In this document: positions 36,187-45,524 of the stretch, one piece after another
Numbering within the stretch: position 1 is the stretch's first letter
Layout: each line of letters starts with the position of its first letter
Source: a virus
DNA: 64,000 bases
Direction: 5' to 3' (one strand)
Virus record (IMG/VR): IMGVR_UViG_3300044535_000472
Location: 58,615 to 122,614 of that record
Made by a program: the position numbers and the translations under genes
Notes under the pieces: model-generated
Database searches by the model: none
What the model saw: only the letters and a program-made list of their open reading frames with translations
What the model was told of the DNA's origin: nothing

Positions 36187-36226
36187 AACTTGTTGGTTTT
36201 ATTTTATTGGTTTTTGTAAAGGTAGT

Positions 36227-36255
36227 AAAAAGGGGGAGGCTTTCAACTCTCCCCC
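36227..36255 (-). terminator. Intrinsic terminator behind the major capsid gene
   Basis: On the minus strand GGGGGAG (36255-36249) pairs perfectly with CTCCCCC (36238-36232) and is followed by TTTTT. It lies 21 bp after the capsid stop. A strong stop here fits a highly expressed capsid message and lower expression of the genes behind it. Confidence 0.85.
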
Positions 36256-36275
36256 AGTTTACATATATTCTAAGA

Positions 36276-37916
36276 TTAGAATGATCCGCCAGTGATTGGG
36301 TTACGCATAACGATTTTCAATACTTTGGTTGGGTCTTTAACCCAGATCGCAGGCATTGTTTGCGTCATGAATACACGGTATCCGTTAAATTGTCCAGAGC
36401 TTTGGAAACCTTGGGTACGTCCCATGTAATCCATAGTTCCGTTTTGGTACCACCACTTCAATTGATTATCCCAAGATAACTTCAACAAGAAGATATTGTC
36501 GTTAGTGTTATCTGTGATATCAAAGATAATGAAGCTATAAGAAGACAATGGGAAACCATCAATGATTGGGTTTTCAATGTCATTGGTGTGTAGGTTATCA
36601 AACGCTGGGTTCAACACAAACTTCACGTTAGCCAAGAATGGGATAACATAAGAAGTGAATGCAAATCCGTAGTTCAAGTCCATACCTTTACCAGTGATTG
36701 CTCCAATACCGTTATTTTCAGCAGCTTGGATCAACAATCCTGAAGCCATTGCCTCACGCTTAATTGCTTCGTTAACCATGCGCATACCGCCCATACCGGT
36801 TTGTACAATCAATTGACGCTTAGGATCTGGACCTTGAAACTCAACTTTACCAGCATAGAAGTTGTAAAGCTCAGAGCGGAACAAGTCAAGGTTAAAGTTA
36901 GACTTGTTATAGATACGCTTGAATGAGTTATCCAATTGCTTCCAAAGACCCACAGATAAACGGATATCATCTGGACCATCTTGACGTACACGTCCACCTT
37001 GTCCCCACATTAAGTAGGTCTCGATGTCATTAGCTACTTTAGTCAAGTGAGCTGCTTCCATTGTAGTCATGAAGGTACGAGACAATGAACCATTACCCAT
37101 TGCACGCTTAACATAATCCTTACCCATGCGAGAAACCATGTTGTCAAGGTTAGCAATAGATGGATCAATGTTCTTGTCAAAGTTACGCCAGATTTCTACT
37201 ACTGGTACAGTACCATCTGCATTCATACCACCCTTGATCATAAGATCTGCGCGAGATGAAATAGAATAGTGTACGTGTGCCTCAGCTCCTCCTACGAAGT
37301 TGTAGAACTCGCGGAAACCTGTTGCAGTAACGATGTCTGAGAAACGCTCTCCATACTCGCCACGTGCAGAACCTTTACGGAAGATTTTAGTACCTGGTGC
37401 AAGGATAGAAGTATCCAAACCATAACTATTATCATTGTTTACTAATTGTACGGTGTAAACAAAACCGTCACCTACTGGAACAATGTCATCAGCAGTGATG
37501 TACATTTCAGCACCGTTGTACTTGTCATAAGTGATGATATCACCATGTCCAAATTCACGACGTGAAATTTTGATTTGGAAAGTAGTACCATCAGCACCAA
37601 GTGTTAATGATTCACCTTCACTATCTGATGTTAAAACTTCGTCAACAATGTAAGGAAGATCCATTACAATTGGCGTTTGCCACTTGTACTCTCCACGAGC
37701 ATTATCAACATTAATTACGTTCTTTCCACCAAAGCTAGACATTTGGTACAAAGGCATTTCTACCTTTTGCGCCATTGCCCAAAGATCTACTGGTCCTAAA
37801 TCCATAGGTTCAGCATTCTTGAGCATGTTAACCAAGTGGTAAGAATCTACGTGTGAACTAGCTGCGTAGTTGGTATCGCGTAGAAATATACCATTGTTTA
37901 AAACTGGAGTTGCCAT
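36276..37916 (-). CDS. Major capsid protein, 546 aa
   Basis: HK97-fold major capsid protein by position and character. It follows portal and scaffold-like genes, is of suitable length, starts after an A-rich leader (ACCCTTAAATAAACAAAAAA) and ends at a strong terminator. N-terminal NYAASSHVDSYHLVNMLKNA and the segment KMEYPLYQMSSFGG-like KVEMPLYQMSSFGG are typical of crAss-like capsid proteins by eye. The C-terminal part (FQSSGQFNGYRVFMTQTMPA, MRNPITGGSF) is beta-rich. No maturation protease was recognised nearby. Codon use is more GC-rich than its neighbours, as expected for a highly expressed gene. Confidence 0.85.
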   Translation of the reverse strand: MATPVLNNGIFLRDTNYAASSHVDSYHLVNMLKNAEPMDLGPVDLWAMAQKVEMPLYQMSSFGGKNVINVDNARGEYKWQTPIVMDLPYIVDEVLTSDSEGESLTLGADGTTFQIKISRREFGHGDIITYDKYNGAEMYITADDIVPVGDGFVYTVQLVNNDNSYGLDTSILAPGTKIFRKGSARGEYGERFSDIVTATGFREFYNFVGGAEAHVHYSISSRADLMIKGGMNADGTVPVVEIWRNFDKNIDPSIANLDNMVSRMGKDYVKRAMGNGSLSRTFMTTMEAAHLTKVANDIETYLMWGQGGRVRQDGPDDIRLSVGLWKQLDNSFKRIYNKSNFNLDLFRSELYNFYAGKVEFQGPDPKRQLIVQTGMGGMRMVNEAIKREAMASGLLIQAAENNGIGAITGKGMDLNYGFAFTSYVIPFLANVKFVLNPAFDNLHTNDIENPIIDGFPLSSYSFIIFDITDNTNDNIFLLKLSWDNQLKWWYQNGTMDYMGRTQGFQSSGQFNGYRVFMTQTMPAIWVKDPTKVLKIVMRNPITGGSF

Positions 37917-37942
37917 GTTTTTTTTGTTTATTTAAGGGTTAA

Positions 37943-39145
37943 TTATCGTTTAAAAAAGCTATCGTTTCTAGGAATACGGCGTTGTACTTTCTCCTCGCTT
38001 TCAACTACTGGAGAACTTATAGTGCGTCGTGCTTCCTCGGTTTTTAATTGGCGCACAGTTTTTTCAACTTGTGCTTGTTTACCTTGATCTTTAATTCTTG
38101 CTTTATAACCATCTGGGTCAGAAAGCAACCATAAAGCCTCAGCAATTAAGTCATGTCTTGGCTCAACATATTGGTATTTCTCCAATAAGTGTCCTAACAT
38201 GTTAGTTGGTTTACCTGAAATAGAAGGGTAGTTAGGTTGAACAAGACCCGCATATAACATACCTTGTGTCTTTTTATCTAACTTCACTCCACCAAGATCA
38301 CCATTCTTTAATGTTTCATACACATTGTGCATGTATTGTTGAGCAGCAGCTTGCTGTTGTTTTTTCATATGCTCTTGTTGAGCAAGTTTTTGAGCAACAA
38401 CAGATTCTTGCATCTTATCCAACTTTGGCTTAAACTTAAGAGCTTTTGACTCTAAGTCTCCGCGATCACGCCATTGATCAATTTCTTCTTCAATCTCGTC
38501 TTCATTACCAAAGTTAGTAGCTCTTAAGTATTCACGTACTATATATTCTTGATCATTTTTATCTCTAGGATCAAGTTGGCGATGTTCTTCAACTTCCGCC
38601 AAAATTCTAAATAGTCCGCGAAGATCTTCTCCACCATCTGCAACATATTTAGCAGCGGCTTGCAACTCTTCAGGTAGTGCTTCAAAAAATTCACGAGGTG
38701 TATCCTGGCGAACTTTGTTTTCACGTTCACTGAAGTTTGCTTCAAGAAGCTCTTCAAAATCTTTTAGTGTATACTCTTCAATTGGCTTATCATCATCAAA
38801 GGGTACAATTTGTCCTTTGTCAATAAGCTTTTTTACAAGTTCAGCTGTACCACTTTTATCTAACTTAGGACGACCTGTAGCTTTAGGTGCTTCAAAGTTT
38901 TCTTCATCATTAAGTGGTTCATCTAAAAGATTATCTACTTCTGTTTTAGAAATAGGTTTTTCTTTTTCTTCATCATCCTCCTCATTAGGAGTGTCAAGGA
39001 ACGAGGTGTCAACTTTGGGATCCGTGAACACCGACGGCTTTTTTTCTTCAGGAAGCATGATATTATCAGCTCCCGGAATTCCCAATAATTCATCGAGGTT
39101 AACTTCAACTTGTGAAACCTCGGTAGTTTCTTTTTCTGTAGACAT
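37943..39145 (-). CDS. Capsid scaffold-like protein, 400 aa
   Basis: Strongly acidic first 120 residues (many Glu and Asp, for example NEEDDEEKEKPISKTEVDN and PLNDEENFEAP) followed by long charged helices and a Gln-rich coiled-coil part (KLAQQEHMKKQQQAAAQQYM, about residue 260). Position between portal and major capsid protein, helical character and acid-rich start are typical of scaffolding proteins. The leader AAAAACCAACAACC stands just before ATG. No protease motif seen. Assignment from position and composition. Confidence 0.65.
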   Translation of the reverse strand: MSTEKETTEVSQVEVNLDELLGIPGADNIMLPEEKKPSVFTDPKVDTSFLDTPNEEDDEEKEKPISKTEVDNLLDEPLNDEENFEAPKATGRPKLDKSGTAELVKKLIDKGQIVPFDDDKPIEEYTLKDFEELLEANFSERENKVRQDTPREFFEALPEELQAAAKYVADGGEDLRGLFRILAEVEEHRQLDPRDKNDQEYIVREYLRATNFGNEDEIEEEIDQWRDRGDLESKALKFKPKLDKMQESVVAQKLAQQEHMKKQQQAAAQQYMHNVYETLKNGDLGGVKLDKKTQGMLYAGLVQPNYPSISGKPTNMLGHLLEKYQYVEPRHDLIAEALWLLSDPDGYKARIKDQGKQAQVEKTVRQLKTEEARRTISSPVVESEEKVQRRIPRNDSFFKR

Positions 39146-39257
39146 GGTTGTTGGTTTTTAGTATTAATGTCTTATTAACAATATACGCAAATCTATTTAA
39201 ATAAATTTAATAAGTTTTAATGTTGCAAAAAAAATTCGGCATTAGATAGCTATACCC
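39146..39257. other. 112-bp gap between portal and scaffold genes
   Basis: AT-rich, no gene. Contains the A-rich leader of the scaffold gene (39149-39159 reads TGTTGGTTTTT on plus, that is AAAAACCAACA on minus). A late promoter could lie here, but no clear consensus is seen. Confidence 0.4.
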
Positions 39258-42014
39258 TTATTTCTTCTTCTTTTCAGTGTTCTTTTTTTGCGCATCAAAC
39301 TTGTTTTTATTCTCCATTGCAATAGCTAATTGGTTATCTGAGATCTGTTTTTGCACAGCTAATTTTTCACGTTCAAGATCCATTTTAGCTGCCTCATTTC
39401 TTGTGCGATTACCTTCTTTCTCACGCTGTAACCCCATTGCTTGCTGGTATTCTTCACCTTTTTGAATTTTTTCAAGCATATCAGCATAGTCACTTTGCAT
39501 ATTCTGATTCATATCTTGCATAGCTCCATAACCTGCAGATTTAATCTCAGCCTCAACAATTCTAGCTTCACGATCTTTTTGATTCTCACTAGCCTCAAAC
39601 TCCATCTTCATCTTCTGCTCTTGTTGCTTAGCTTGGATCATTTGCTCTTGCATTTGTTGTTGTTGCTGCATTTCCTGTTGTCTTTGTTGCTCCATGCGCT
39701 CATCAGACTTCTTAAGGATTTGATCAACCTCAGCAATAGATTCAGCCTTCATGATGTTACCTAGGTCATAGATGCTAGCACCTGAAGTATTATTCTGTAT
39801 AGCCAATTGTTTAAGTTGTTCAAGAACAGCTCTATGATTAGCCTTAGTAGTACAGAAAACATTAAGATCTCTTAATAGTAAATCTGTACCATTCATCTCA
39901 AAGTTCTTTGTTTCTTCGGTGTTAGTGATATATCTAAGACGTAGTGACGGCTTAGTTGAATGGTAATGCTGAGCCAAGTCCGTGCGCATTTGGTGTACAC
40001 GTGGCATCAAGTAATCTGAGTGCTGTACAAATAGCATTTCAGTTTGCGCATAAGATCCTGATACAGCTTGCTCAACGCCGGTTGCTGTATTAGTTTGCCC
40101 AATTTGTTGACCCATACGCTGTGGTGTAATACCAATTACCTCAAAGGCCTGTTGCTTAAAGTAATTAGCCAACTGGATACGAGTCATTAAACGGTTACTT
40201 TGCTCAAGGTCAAGCTTTTGATAATGTTGGAAAGCAAGTGGATTTTCCGTATTAGTAATAGAAGTATCCAATGGTAACATCTGGAAGTTCTTCATTGCTA
40301 CATACGCCTTGGCTAAGTTATTCTTTCCCCAATCCTCTCCTAATGAGTGACGAGGTAAAGAGTTTTGATCTAACAAGATTACTGTACCAAGTTCATCCAC
40401 AAGGATATCCGCAATCTGGTTATTAACAATATTATACCCAATTTGGTAAGGCTTCATTAAATCTACAAGAGCTACAGATCTTGTATTACGGTCTGAGAAC
40501 ACGGAACCTTCTATAGGTAACTTGCAACCATACAATGAATTATCACCCTTGAATTGGAACTTCATAGGTGCAATATTGTTTTGGTTCATTCCTAAATATA
40601 TCGGATTAATACCTCCAGGAGATTTAGTTCCCCAGAATGATGGGTGATGTGGGCCAATCTTAACTCCACCCCATACTTCATTAATCCAAATCCAATCTAT
40701 ATGCTCACCAAATACTAAATTATCCTTAGTCTTATTTTTTACAAGACGGGTATTATAAATAGGTTTATCTACAACTTTATAGTCTTCAGTTACAATATCT
40801 TGTTGTACTGTACCATCATCATAAATTTTAGTAAGGTGTCCTATTTTACGTTGTGATTTCCAATATGCTGTAGTAACACGTAATAAGTTAATTTGTCCAA
40901 AATCAAAAAAGTCTTCTGTATCACGCATGATCCAGTTGACAATATCACCACCAACTAATGTATTATCCCACATAGATGTGTATTGGCGGTACCCTAAAGA
41001 TGGCATTTGTGTATTCCAGTCATGAGTCTTGGTACCATCGTAGTAGCTACCATCATTTTGATAACCCTGAATAGGATAACCTGCAGAACGCACTGGATAA
41101 ATAGCCTCAAGACTTTCTAGTTGTTCTTGTGTCATTAGCCAACCATAGGCGTCAATAACATCCGCTACAGTCATCATATCAAATTTACCTACCCAGCTAG
41201 CATCTGACATGTAGCGGATCTCAGGTGACTTATGATAAAATGTAAGAATAGGATTCCATAATTCAATTTGGTAATCATCTTCCATCATCTTAAAGTGCCA
41301 GAACTCGCGGTCTGTAATAAGCATATCACGGAATCCGCGTTCTTCTAGCTCATCCATTTTAAATCTCTCGGTATCAACTTGAAGCTGATGCTCAGCCCAT
41401 TGCTCTACCATTGACTTGTATGTCTTGCTAAAATAACTTTCAATTTGAGGCAATGACTTAATGCTTTCAGGAGCCATTGCTTGTTGATATTGTTCACTAT
41501 CTTCAGCAAGTCCCATTTGAGATAATGTTAATCTCATTTGCTCTTCAGCATCAGTTATAATTGCTTTTTCTAACTCAGCACGCTTAAGCTCTAACATCTC
41601 ATTATAAGATGTTTCATCAACTCCTCTAAATGTAACACGAGTATTGCGTTTTGCAAACTCTGCTACAAGGGTATTGATTACGTTAGGAATAATAGGATAA
41701 AACTTGAGCTCTAATGCACTTACGTCCTCTTTAGTTAAAGTTTCAATAAGATCTGCATACTCATTATCCTCTTCTACAATGTAGTCACTCTTATCTATAA
41801 TACCTTTTGCAAGCTTATAGTTCTTTAAGAAACGACGTGCATTTCTACGCACTACGCGTAAGCCTTGCCATTCTAGCCAGTCTAGGTTCCAGTTAGCCCA
41901 GTCTTTATCTTTTTTATCTTTAGGTAAAAACTGGATAGGTTGATTAAGAGTACCCATTTTGTTGTACTCAACCTTGGCTCCCGCCTTTACCTGCATGGCA
42001 TTATATATTTCCAT
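39258..42014 (-). CDS. Portal protein, 918 aa
   Basis: Large portal of crAss-like type, directly downstream of the large terminase (3-bp gap). It starts MEIYNAMQVKAGAKVEYNKM. Portal features include the Trp-rich N-terminal clip region (WANWNLDWLEWQGLRVVRRN), a beta/helix core with DREFWHFKMMEDDYQIELW, and the TPQRMGQQIGQTNTATGVEQ segment typical of crAss-like portals. The last 170 residues are a Gln/Glu/Met/Lys-rich coiled coil (KKSDERMEQQRQQEMQQQQQ) that makes it longer than a usual portal. It forms the twelve-fold ring through which DNA enters and leaves the capsid. Confidence 0.9.
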   Translation of the reverse strand: MEIYNAMQVKAGAKVEYNKMGTLNQPIQFLPKDKKDKDWANWNLDWLEWQGLRVVRRNARRFLKNYKLAKGIIDKSDYIVEEDNEYADLIETLTKEDVSALELKFYPIIPNVINTLVAEFAKRNTRVTFRGVDETSYNEMLELKRAELEKAIITDAEEQMRLTLSQMGLAEDSEQYQQAMAPESIKSLPQIESYFSKTYKSMVEQWAEHQLQVDTERFKMDELEERGFRDMLITDREFWHFKMMEDDYQIELWNPILTFYHKSPEIRYMSDASWVGKFDMMTVADVIDAYGWLMTQEQLESLEAIYPVRSAGYPIQGYQNDGSYYDGTKTHDWNTQMPSLGYRQYTSMWDNTLVGGDIVNWIMRDTEDFFDFGQINLLRVTTAYWKSQRKIGHLTKIYDDGTVQQDIVTEDYKVVDKPIYNTRLVKNKTKDNLVFGEHIDWIWINEVWGGVKIGPHHPSFWGTKSPGGINPIYLGMNQNNIAPMKFQFKGDNSLYGCKLPIEGSVFSDRNTRSVALVDLMKPYQIGYNIVNNQIADILVDELGTVILLDQNSLPRHSLGEDWGKNNLAKAYVAMKNFQMLPLDTSITNTENPLAFQHYQKLDLEQSNRLMTRIQLANYFKQQAFEVIGITPQRMGQQIGQTNTATGVEQAVSGSYAQTEMLFVQHSDYLMPRVHQMRTDLAQHYHSTKPSLRLRYITNTEETKNFEMNGTDLLLRDLNVFCTTKANHRAVLEQLKQLAIQNNTSGASIYDLGNIMKAESIAEVDQILKKSDERMEQQRQQEMQQQQQMQEQMIQAKQQEQKMKMEFEASENQKDREARIVEAEIKSAGYGAMQDMNQNMQSDYADMLEKIQKGEEYQQAMGLQREKEGNRTRNEAAKMDLEREKLAVQKQISDNQLAIAMENKNKFDAQKKNTEKKKK

Positions 42015-42017
42015 AGC

Positions 42018-44231
42018 TTATCTTAAGTTTTTAAATGCTTGTCTTGGTAATTTCATACCATTAAAAGTATGGCCCCCACCGCCAATGTGACGAAAAGGGC
42101 TCTTATTTAATTTACTGAATTTATTAGAGTTATCCAAGTTTTTTGCCAGCCCAGTTTCCTCATAACGTTTTTTATAACCCCTATTTGCTTGTTGCACTTT
42201 AGCAAAAGCAATCAATGCTGCAAATGATACAAGTCTATCCACGTTGACCCCATCACGATATGCCATCATCTCTTTCATCAACATAACATCTGGTATACGC
42301 TCTATACCATAAGTTGTTTTAACAACTTTACCATCATCTGTAGTTTCTTGATGAAGCTCTTCTCTTATGAACTCAATAGCATAACTTATCATATGACTCT
42401 TAAATAAAGTCCCTGTGTTACGCCATCCATATTCCTGAAACACATTTGCATTAGCACCAATATCTTTTAAAAATAAAATTTGACTTCGTGGTACAAGATA
42501 GCGCTGTTTTTTTCTATGAATCATATGTTGAATAAATAAACTAATATTGTTTTCAACAATTGTCCAAGCGTTATACCACTCAACAATCATCTCAAGACGC
42601 TCGTGAGTTTTAGCTATATCATCAAAGCGGCCGCACCAGGCAGCTACTATTTTATCATTTTCAATAAAAGTTTCTACTTTTTCACCATCATTACGTGTTA
42701 CCTCAACTGCTGTTTTATAAACATAAATAGAACACAATGATTCTGAGGTAGTAGTTTTTCCTTCACCTACGGGGTCAATACTTGCATAGTACATCCCAAA
42801 CTCAGGATCTTTGCAAGGTCTTTCCCATACTACCAAAGTACCGGTTTTATCCTCAGTATTTTTAGTAATAGGAAACTCTATGATAGGTAGCTTATTAGTT
42901 TCTCGTGTAGCTATTTGCCCCTTGTCATCCCTATAGATATCTAAAAATTCATAGGAATACATTTTATCTTCTATTCTTCTTATCTGAGAAGTAACTAAAT
43001 GACCTGGGAATACTGATACAGTTCTAAAGTCAAATGCTTCTTTAATATTTCTAGGGTGCTGAGAAATACGGAGTTGGTATTCCTGCGGATCTAATTCTTT
43101 TTTCCAAGTAGCAAATTGCTCATCTAATGCCTTTAGCGACTCTTCTACTTTAGAGTTACCGTACTCATCAATAAATGGTGGCATTGACCATTGTTCAGGA
43201 ATAAATAAACCTGTTCTTCCTATTTGTCCAGTTTCATCTATTAAGTTAGATTCTACTGAATATATATCATTCGCGTCCGGGCGCGTAATCATTTTCTTTA
43301 AAGGTTCACACTGAGATAAATCCCCAACAGATCCTGCTGCTATAAACATACCTGTAGTCATGAAACCTGATTTCATAGCAGGGCGGATATACTCAAATGT
43401 TGTATCCATCTTAGGAGCAATACCAGCTTCCTCGTGGAAGAAGTATTTGCATGGTCCCCCTACCCCGTTAGTCGGATCTTTTTCAAAGGACATCCCTTGC
43501 ATTACGCCTTTAAGACCTACTTCCGATTTACGCTTGCTTAGTGGATCAACAGTTTCAATCTTCTGCTGCCACATCATAACCTTATTAGGGTTCATAGGGC
43601 GGTACCATGCTGTATGTTTATTTAAGAAAGCCTCGTATTCATTTAAGAATTTCCATGTACCTTTCTCATTGATATAATCTTTAAGACTAGCACCCATCTT
43701 TAGGGTAATACCTTCCTCAAACCATATCTGATTAATAAGCTTACCGGCGTGAAAATAGCTAGATGCAATTTGACGTTTCTTTAATATTGCAGAATGTTTA
43801 TAGTTTAATTCTGCAAGTATCTCATATAGCGCCATGTGATATTGTGCATCACGTACATCAGCAAAACCAAACCTTTGAGTCTCCTTATTGAATATTGGTA
43901 GGAAGTTTAGCCACATATAGTAATCACGGGGTATATACCACGCATTACCATTGTTTTTATAAATAGCACCTACCTTACATTTATTCTTTTGGTCATTCCA
44001 ATAAATAATAAAGTCTTTAGTTCCTTGAGGCGCTTTACAGTAAAATCCAATTTCATTAAATATCCTAGCTTGCTCATTGAACATTTTGCTGACCTCATCA
44101 AAATGGTATTGACCAGGCTCCTTAAATATACCTTCTACAAATTCCTTAAAATCATTACGAGTAGGAAAAGTAGTCACTGACCACTCTCCATTTTCCCATG
44201 TAGGAATTTCTATATTATATTCTTTTAGCAT
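42018..44231 (-). CDS. terL: Terminase large subunit, 737 aa
   Basis: ATPase-nuclease of the packaging motor. The N-terminal ATPase has KKRQIASSYFHAG (deviant Walker A, residues about 149-161) and KYFFHEEAG (Walker B with catalytic Glu, about 268-276). The C-terminal nuclease has MYYASIDPVGEGKTTTSES (first acidic motif, about residue 480) and IVENN (second motif, about residue 565). Length and the FHEEAG form are typical of crAss-like terminases. It overlaps the 60-aa gene by 17 bases and stands 3 bp before the portal gene. Confidence 0.92.
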   Translation of the reverse strand: MLKEYNIEIPTWENGEWSVTTFPTRNDFKEFVEGIFKEPGQYHFDEVSKMFNEQARIFNEIGFYCKAPQGTKDFIIYWNDQKNKCKVGAIYKNNGNAWYIPRDYYMWLNFLPIFNKETQRFGFADVRDAQYHMALYEILAELNYKHSAILKKRQIASSYFHAGKLINQIWFEEGITLKMGASLKDYINEKGTWKFLNEYEAFLNKHTAWYRPMNPNKVMMWQQKIETVDPLSKRKSEVGLKGVMQGMSFEKDPTNGVGGPCKYFFHEEAGIAPKMDTTFEYIRPAMKSGFMTTGMFIAAGSVGDLSQCEPLKKMITRPDANDIYSVESNLIDETGQIGRTGLFIPEQWSMPPFIDEYGNSKVEESLKALDEQFATWKKELDPQEYQLRISQHPRNIKEAFDFRTVSVFPGHLVTSQIRRIEDKMYSYEFLDIYRDDKGQIATRETNKLPIIEFPITKNTEDKTGTLVVWERPCKDPEFGMYYASIDPVGEGKTTTSESLCSIYVYKTAVEVTRNDGEKVETFIENDKIVAAWCGRFDDIAKTHERLEMIVEWYNAWTIVENNISLFIQHMIHRKKQRYLVPRSQILFLKDIGANANVFQEYGWRNTGTLFKSHMISYAIEFIREELHQETTDDGKVVKTTYGIERIPDVMLMKEMMAYRDGVNVDRLVSFAALIAFAKVQQANRGYKKRYEETGLAKNLDNSNKFSKLNKSPFRHIGGGGHTFNGMKLPRQAFKNLR

Positions 44232-44397
44232 GCTTCTTTTTTAGACTATGTAATAAGTCTTTTAGTTCTTTAAAACCTCTAGGTTTTGCTTGCCCATTAA
44301 GATAAGATTCAATATCCTCTCTACGGACAGCATACCATTTTTCTTGAAAGATGTTATAGTGTAACAAGTAATCATAAAGGTAATCACATTTGGTCAT
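44215..44397 (-). CDS. Small helical protein upstream of terminase, 60 aa
   Basis: Frame MTKCDYLYDYLLHYNIFQEK to HSLKKKHAKRI. A longer frame begins at 44535, but its extra 46 residues run out of frame through the coding part of the 174-aa gene and have Arg/Ser/Thr-rich, non-protein-like composition. ATG at 44397, overlapping the 174-aa stop by 14 bases, is therefore preferred. A small helical protein immediately before the large terminase is a candidate for part of a small terminase, but no DNA-binding motif proves it. Confidence 0.6.
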   Translation of the reverse strand: MTKCDYLYDYLLHYNIFQEKWYAVRREDIESYLNGQAKPRGFKELKDLLHSLKKKHAKRI

Positions 44398-44908
44398 ATG
44401 CGAGCCCCGCCCCGCCTCGAGCACGGCTCGCCTGCTCTTCCTGGAGGTCTTTGTACGCGCCTTTGTAGGCTTCGCGGATTTGCTGGAATTTTGCTGCTGT
44501 GTTTGTAAGCGCTGTGATGTTGCCGTCTCTTCCATCTGTGATACTTGTTGTGGCCATGTAGTTTGCTAAACGGTCAAGCATTTGCTTAATACCGTTATAC
44601 GCCCTCATGGTCGGGGTTTCATATAATTGTTTACAAAGCTCTAATGCGCCTGGGATACCGTCATCCTCAGAACTAAACTCTGCTTTTATCTCCGCTAATA
44701 TAATCTCTTCTTTGTCATCTTCAGCAAGATTAAAAAAAGGATTTAAGTCTGGATTAGGACAAGTCATGTAAAACAAATACTGGTATATCTTTAGGTAATC
44801 CTCTGGATAATCATCCATGATTTTCTTAAGAGTACTTATTGTATAACAATGTTCAGTAGGTACAATAACATTGTTTTGTATATCAAATAGTTTGACTATC
44901 ATCTTCAA
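44384..44908 (-). CDS. Packaging-cluster protein of unknown role, 174 aa
   Basis: Start MKMIVKLFDIQNNVIVPTEH. A mixed N-terminus is followed by helices rich in Glu and Tyr (KKIMDDYPEDYLKIYQYLFY; EIILAEIKAEFSSEDDG) and a coiled-coil end (AAKFQQIREAYKGAYKDLQE). The final 15 codons lie in an unusually GC-rich patch (44395-44480: RARGGAGLAYDQM). Position two genes before the large terminase makes a small-terminase role possible, but the sequence alone does not show it. It overlaps the 213-aa gene by 26 bases. Confidence 0.55.
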   Translation of the reverse strand: MKMIVKLFDIQNNVIVPTEHCYTISTLKKIMDDYPEDYLKIYQYLFYMTCPNPDLNPFFNLAEDDKEEIILAEIKAEFSSEDDGIPGALELCKQLYETPTMRAYNGIKQMLDRLANYMATTSITDGRDGNITALTNTAAKFQQIREAYKGAYKDLQEEQASRARGGAGLAYDQM

Positions 44909-45524
44909 TCTTTTTTATTTCATAATAATAACTATTAGAATCTTCAGATACCCACTTATCAGATTGGGCCTCAACGGACTCTATATGCGTATCTACTTTA
45001 AATGTAGAAGGTTCTACAGGAAATGGCTTTGTAACCCAATTAGAATCTCTCCAGTATATTCTATTATTAGGTTGACAAAGTAAATAACCATCATCTGCAA
45101 TTAAAATATGCCCACATTTATAATCAGATGGCTCATCAGAGTAAGGATTTTTATACCAATCTACTGTCATTAAATATGTAGCCCATATCATACTACCATC
45201 TTTTAAAACTACTTGACAGCGTTTTTCATATAGATAATCATATGTAATAACAGATATATTTTCTGAAAAGCAATCCCATAGTTGTTTAAAATGAAATGGA
45301 ATATCGCTTTTAGGTATTTCCATATATATTTCTGAAATAGGTACTCTTGATCTAAGCATACCGTAATCAGTCATAACATGAAAAGTTAATATTTTACCAG
45401 CTAAAGATTGTACTGCAAAAGCATAAGCTTTATGGTACGTATTATTATCAGCTTCATCTTTTGTAAAATGCGATGCTTTTACATAACACTTAAAAAGTTC
45501 TATATTTTCATTAAGCTTTGACAT
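44883..45524 (-). CDS. Unrecognised protein, 213 aa
   Basis: Start MSKLNENIELFKCYVKASHF. Beta-rich, with many Trp and Tyr (KDGSMIWATYLMTVDWYKNP, DDGYLLCQPNNRIYWRDSNW); no membrane segment. It overlaps both neighbours (14 bases with the nuclease gene, 26 with the 174-aa gene), so it is part of one translationally coupled unit leading to the terminase. I do not recognise a family. A role in DNA handling is only suggested by position. Confidence 0.5.
   Translation of the reverse strand: MSKLNENIELFKCYVKASHFTKDEADNNTYHKAYAFAVQSLAGKILTFHVMTDYGMLRSRVPISEIYMEIPKSDIPFHFKQLWDCFSENISVITYDYLYEKRCQVVLKDGSMIWATYLMTVDWYKNPYSDEPSDYKCGHILIADDGYLLCQPNNRIYWRDSNWVTKPFPVEPSTFKVDTHIESVEAQSDKWVSEDSNSYYYEIKKIEDDSQTI

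Noticed and set aside
44398-44535. Upstream extension of the 60-aa gene to 106 aa
   Set aside because: The added part lies over the coding 3' end of the 174-aa gene and has unlikely composition.
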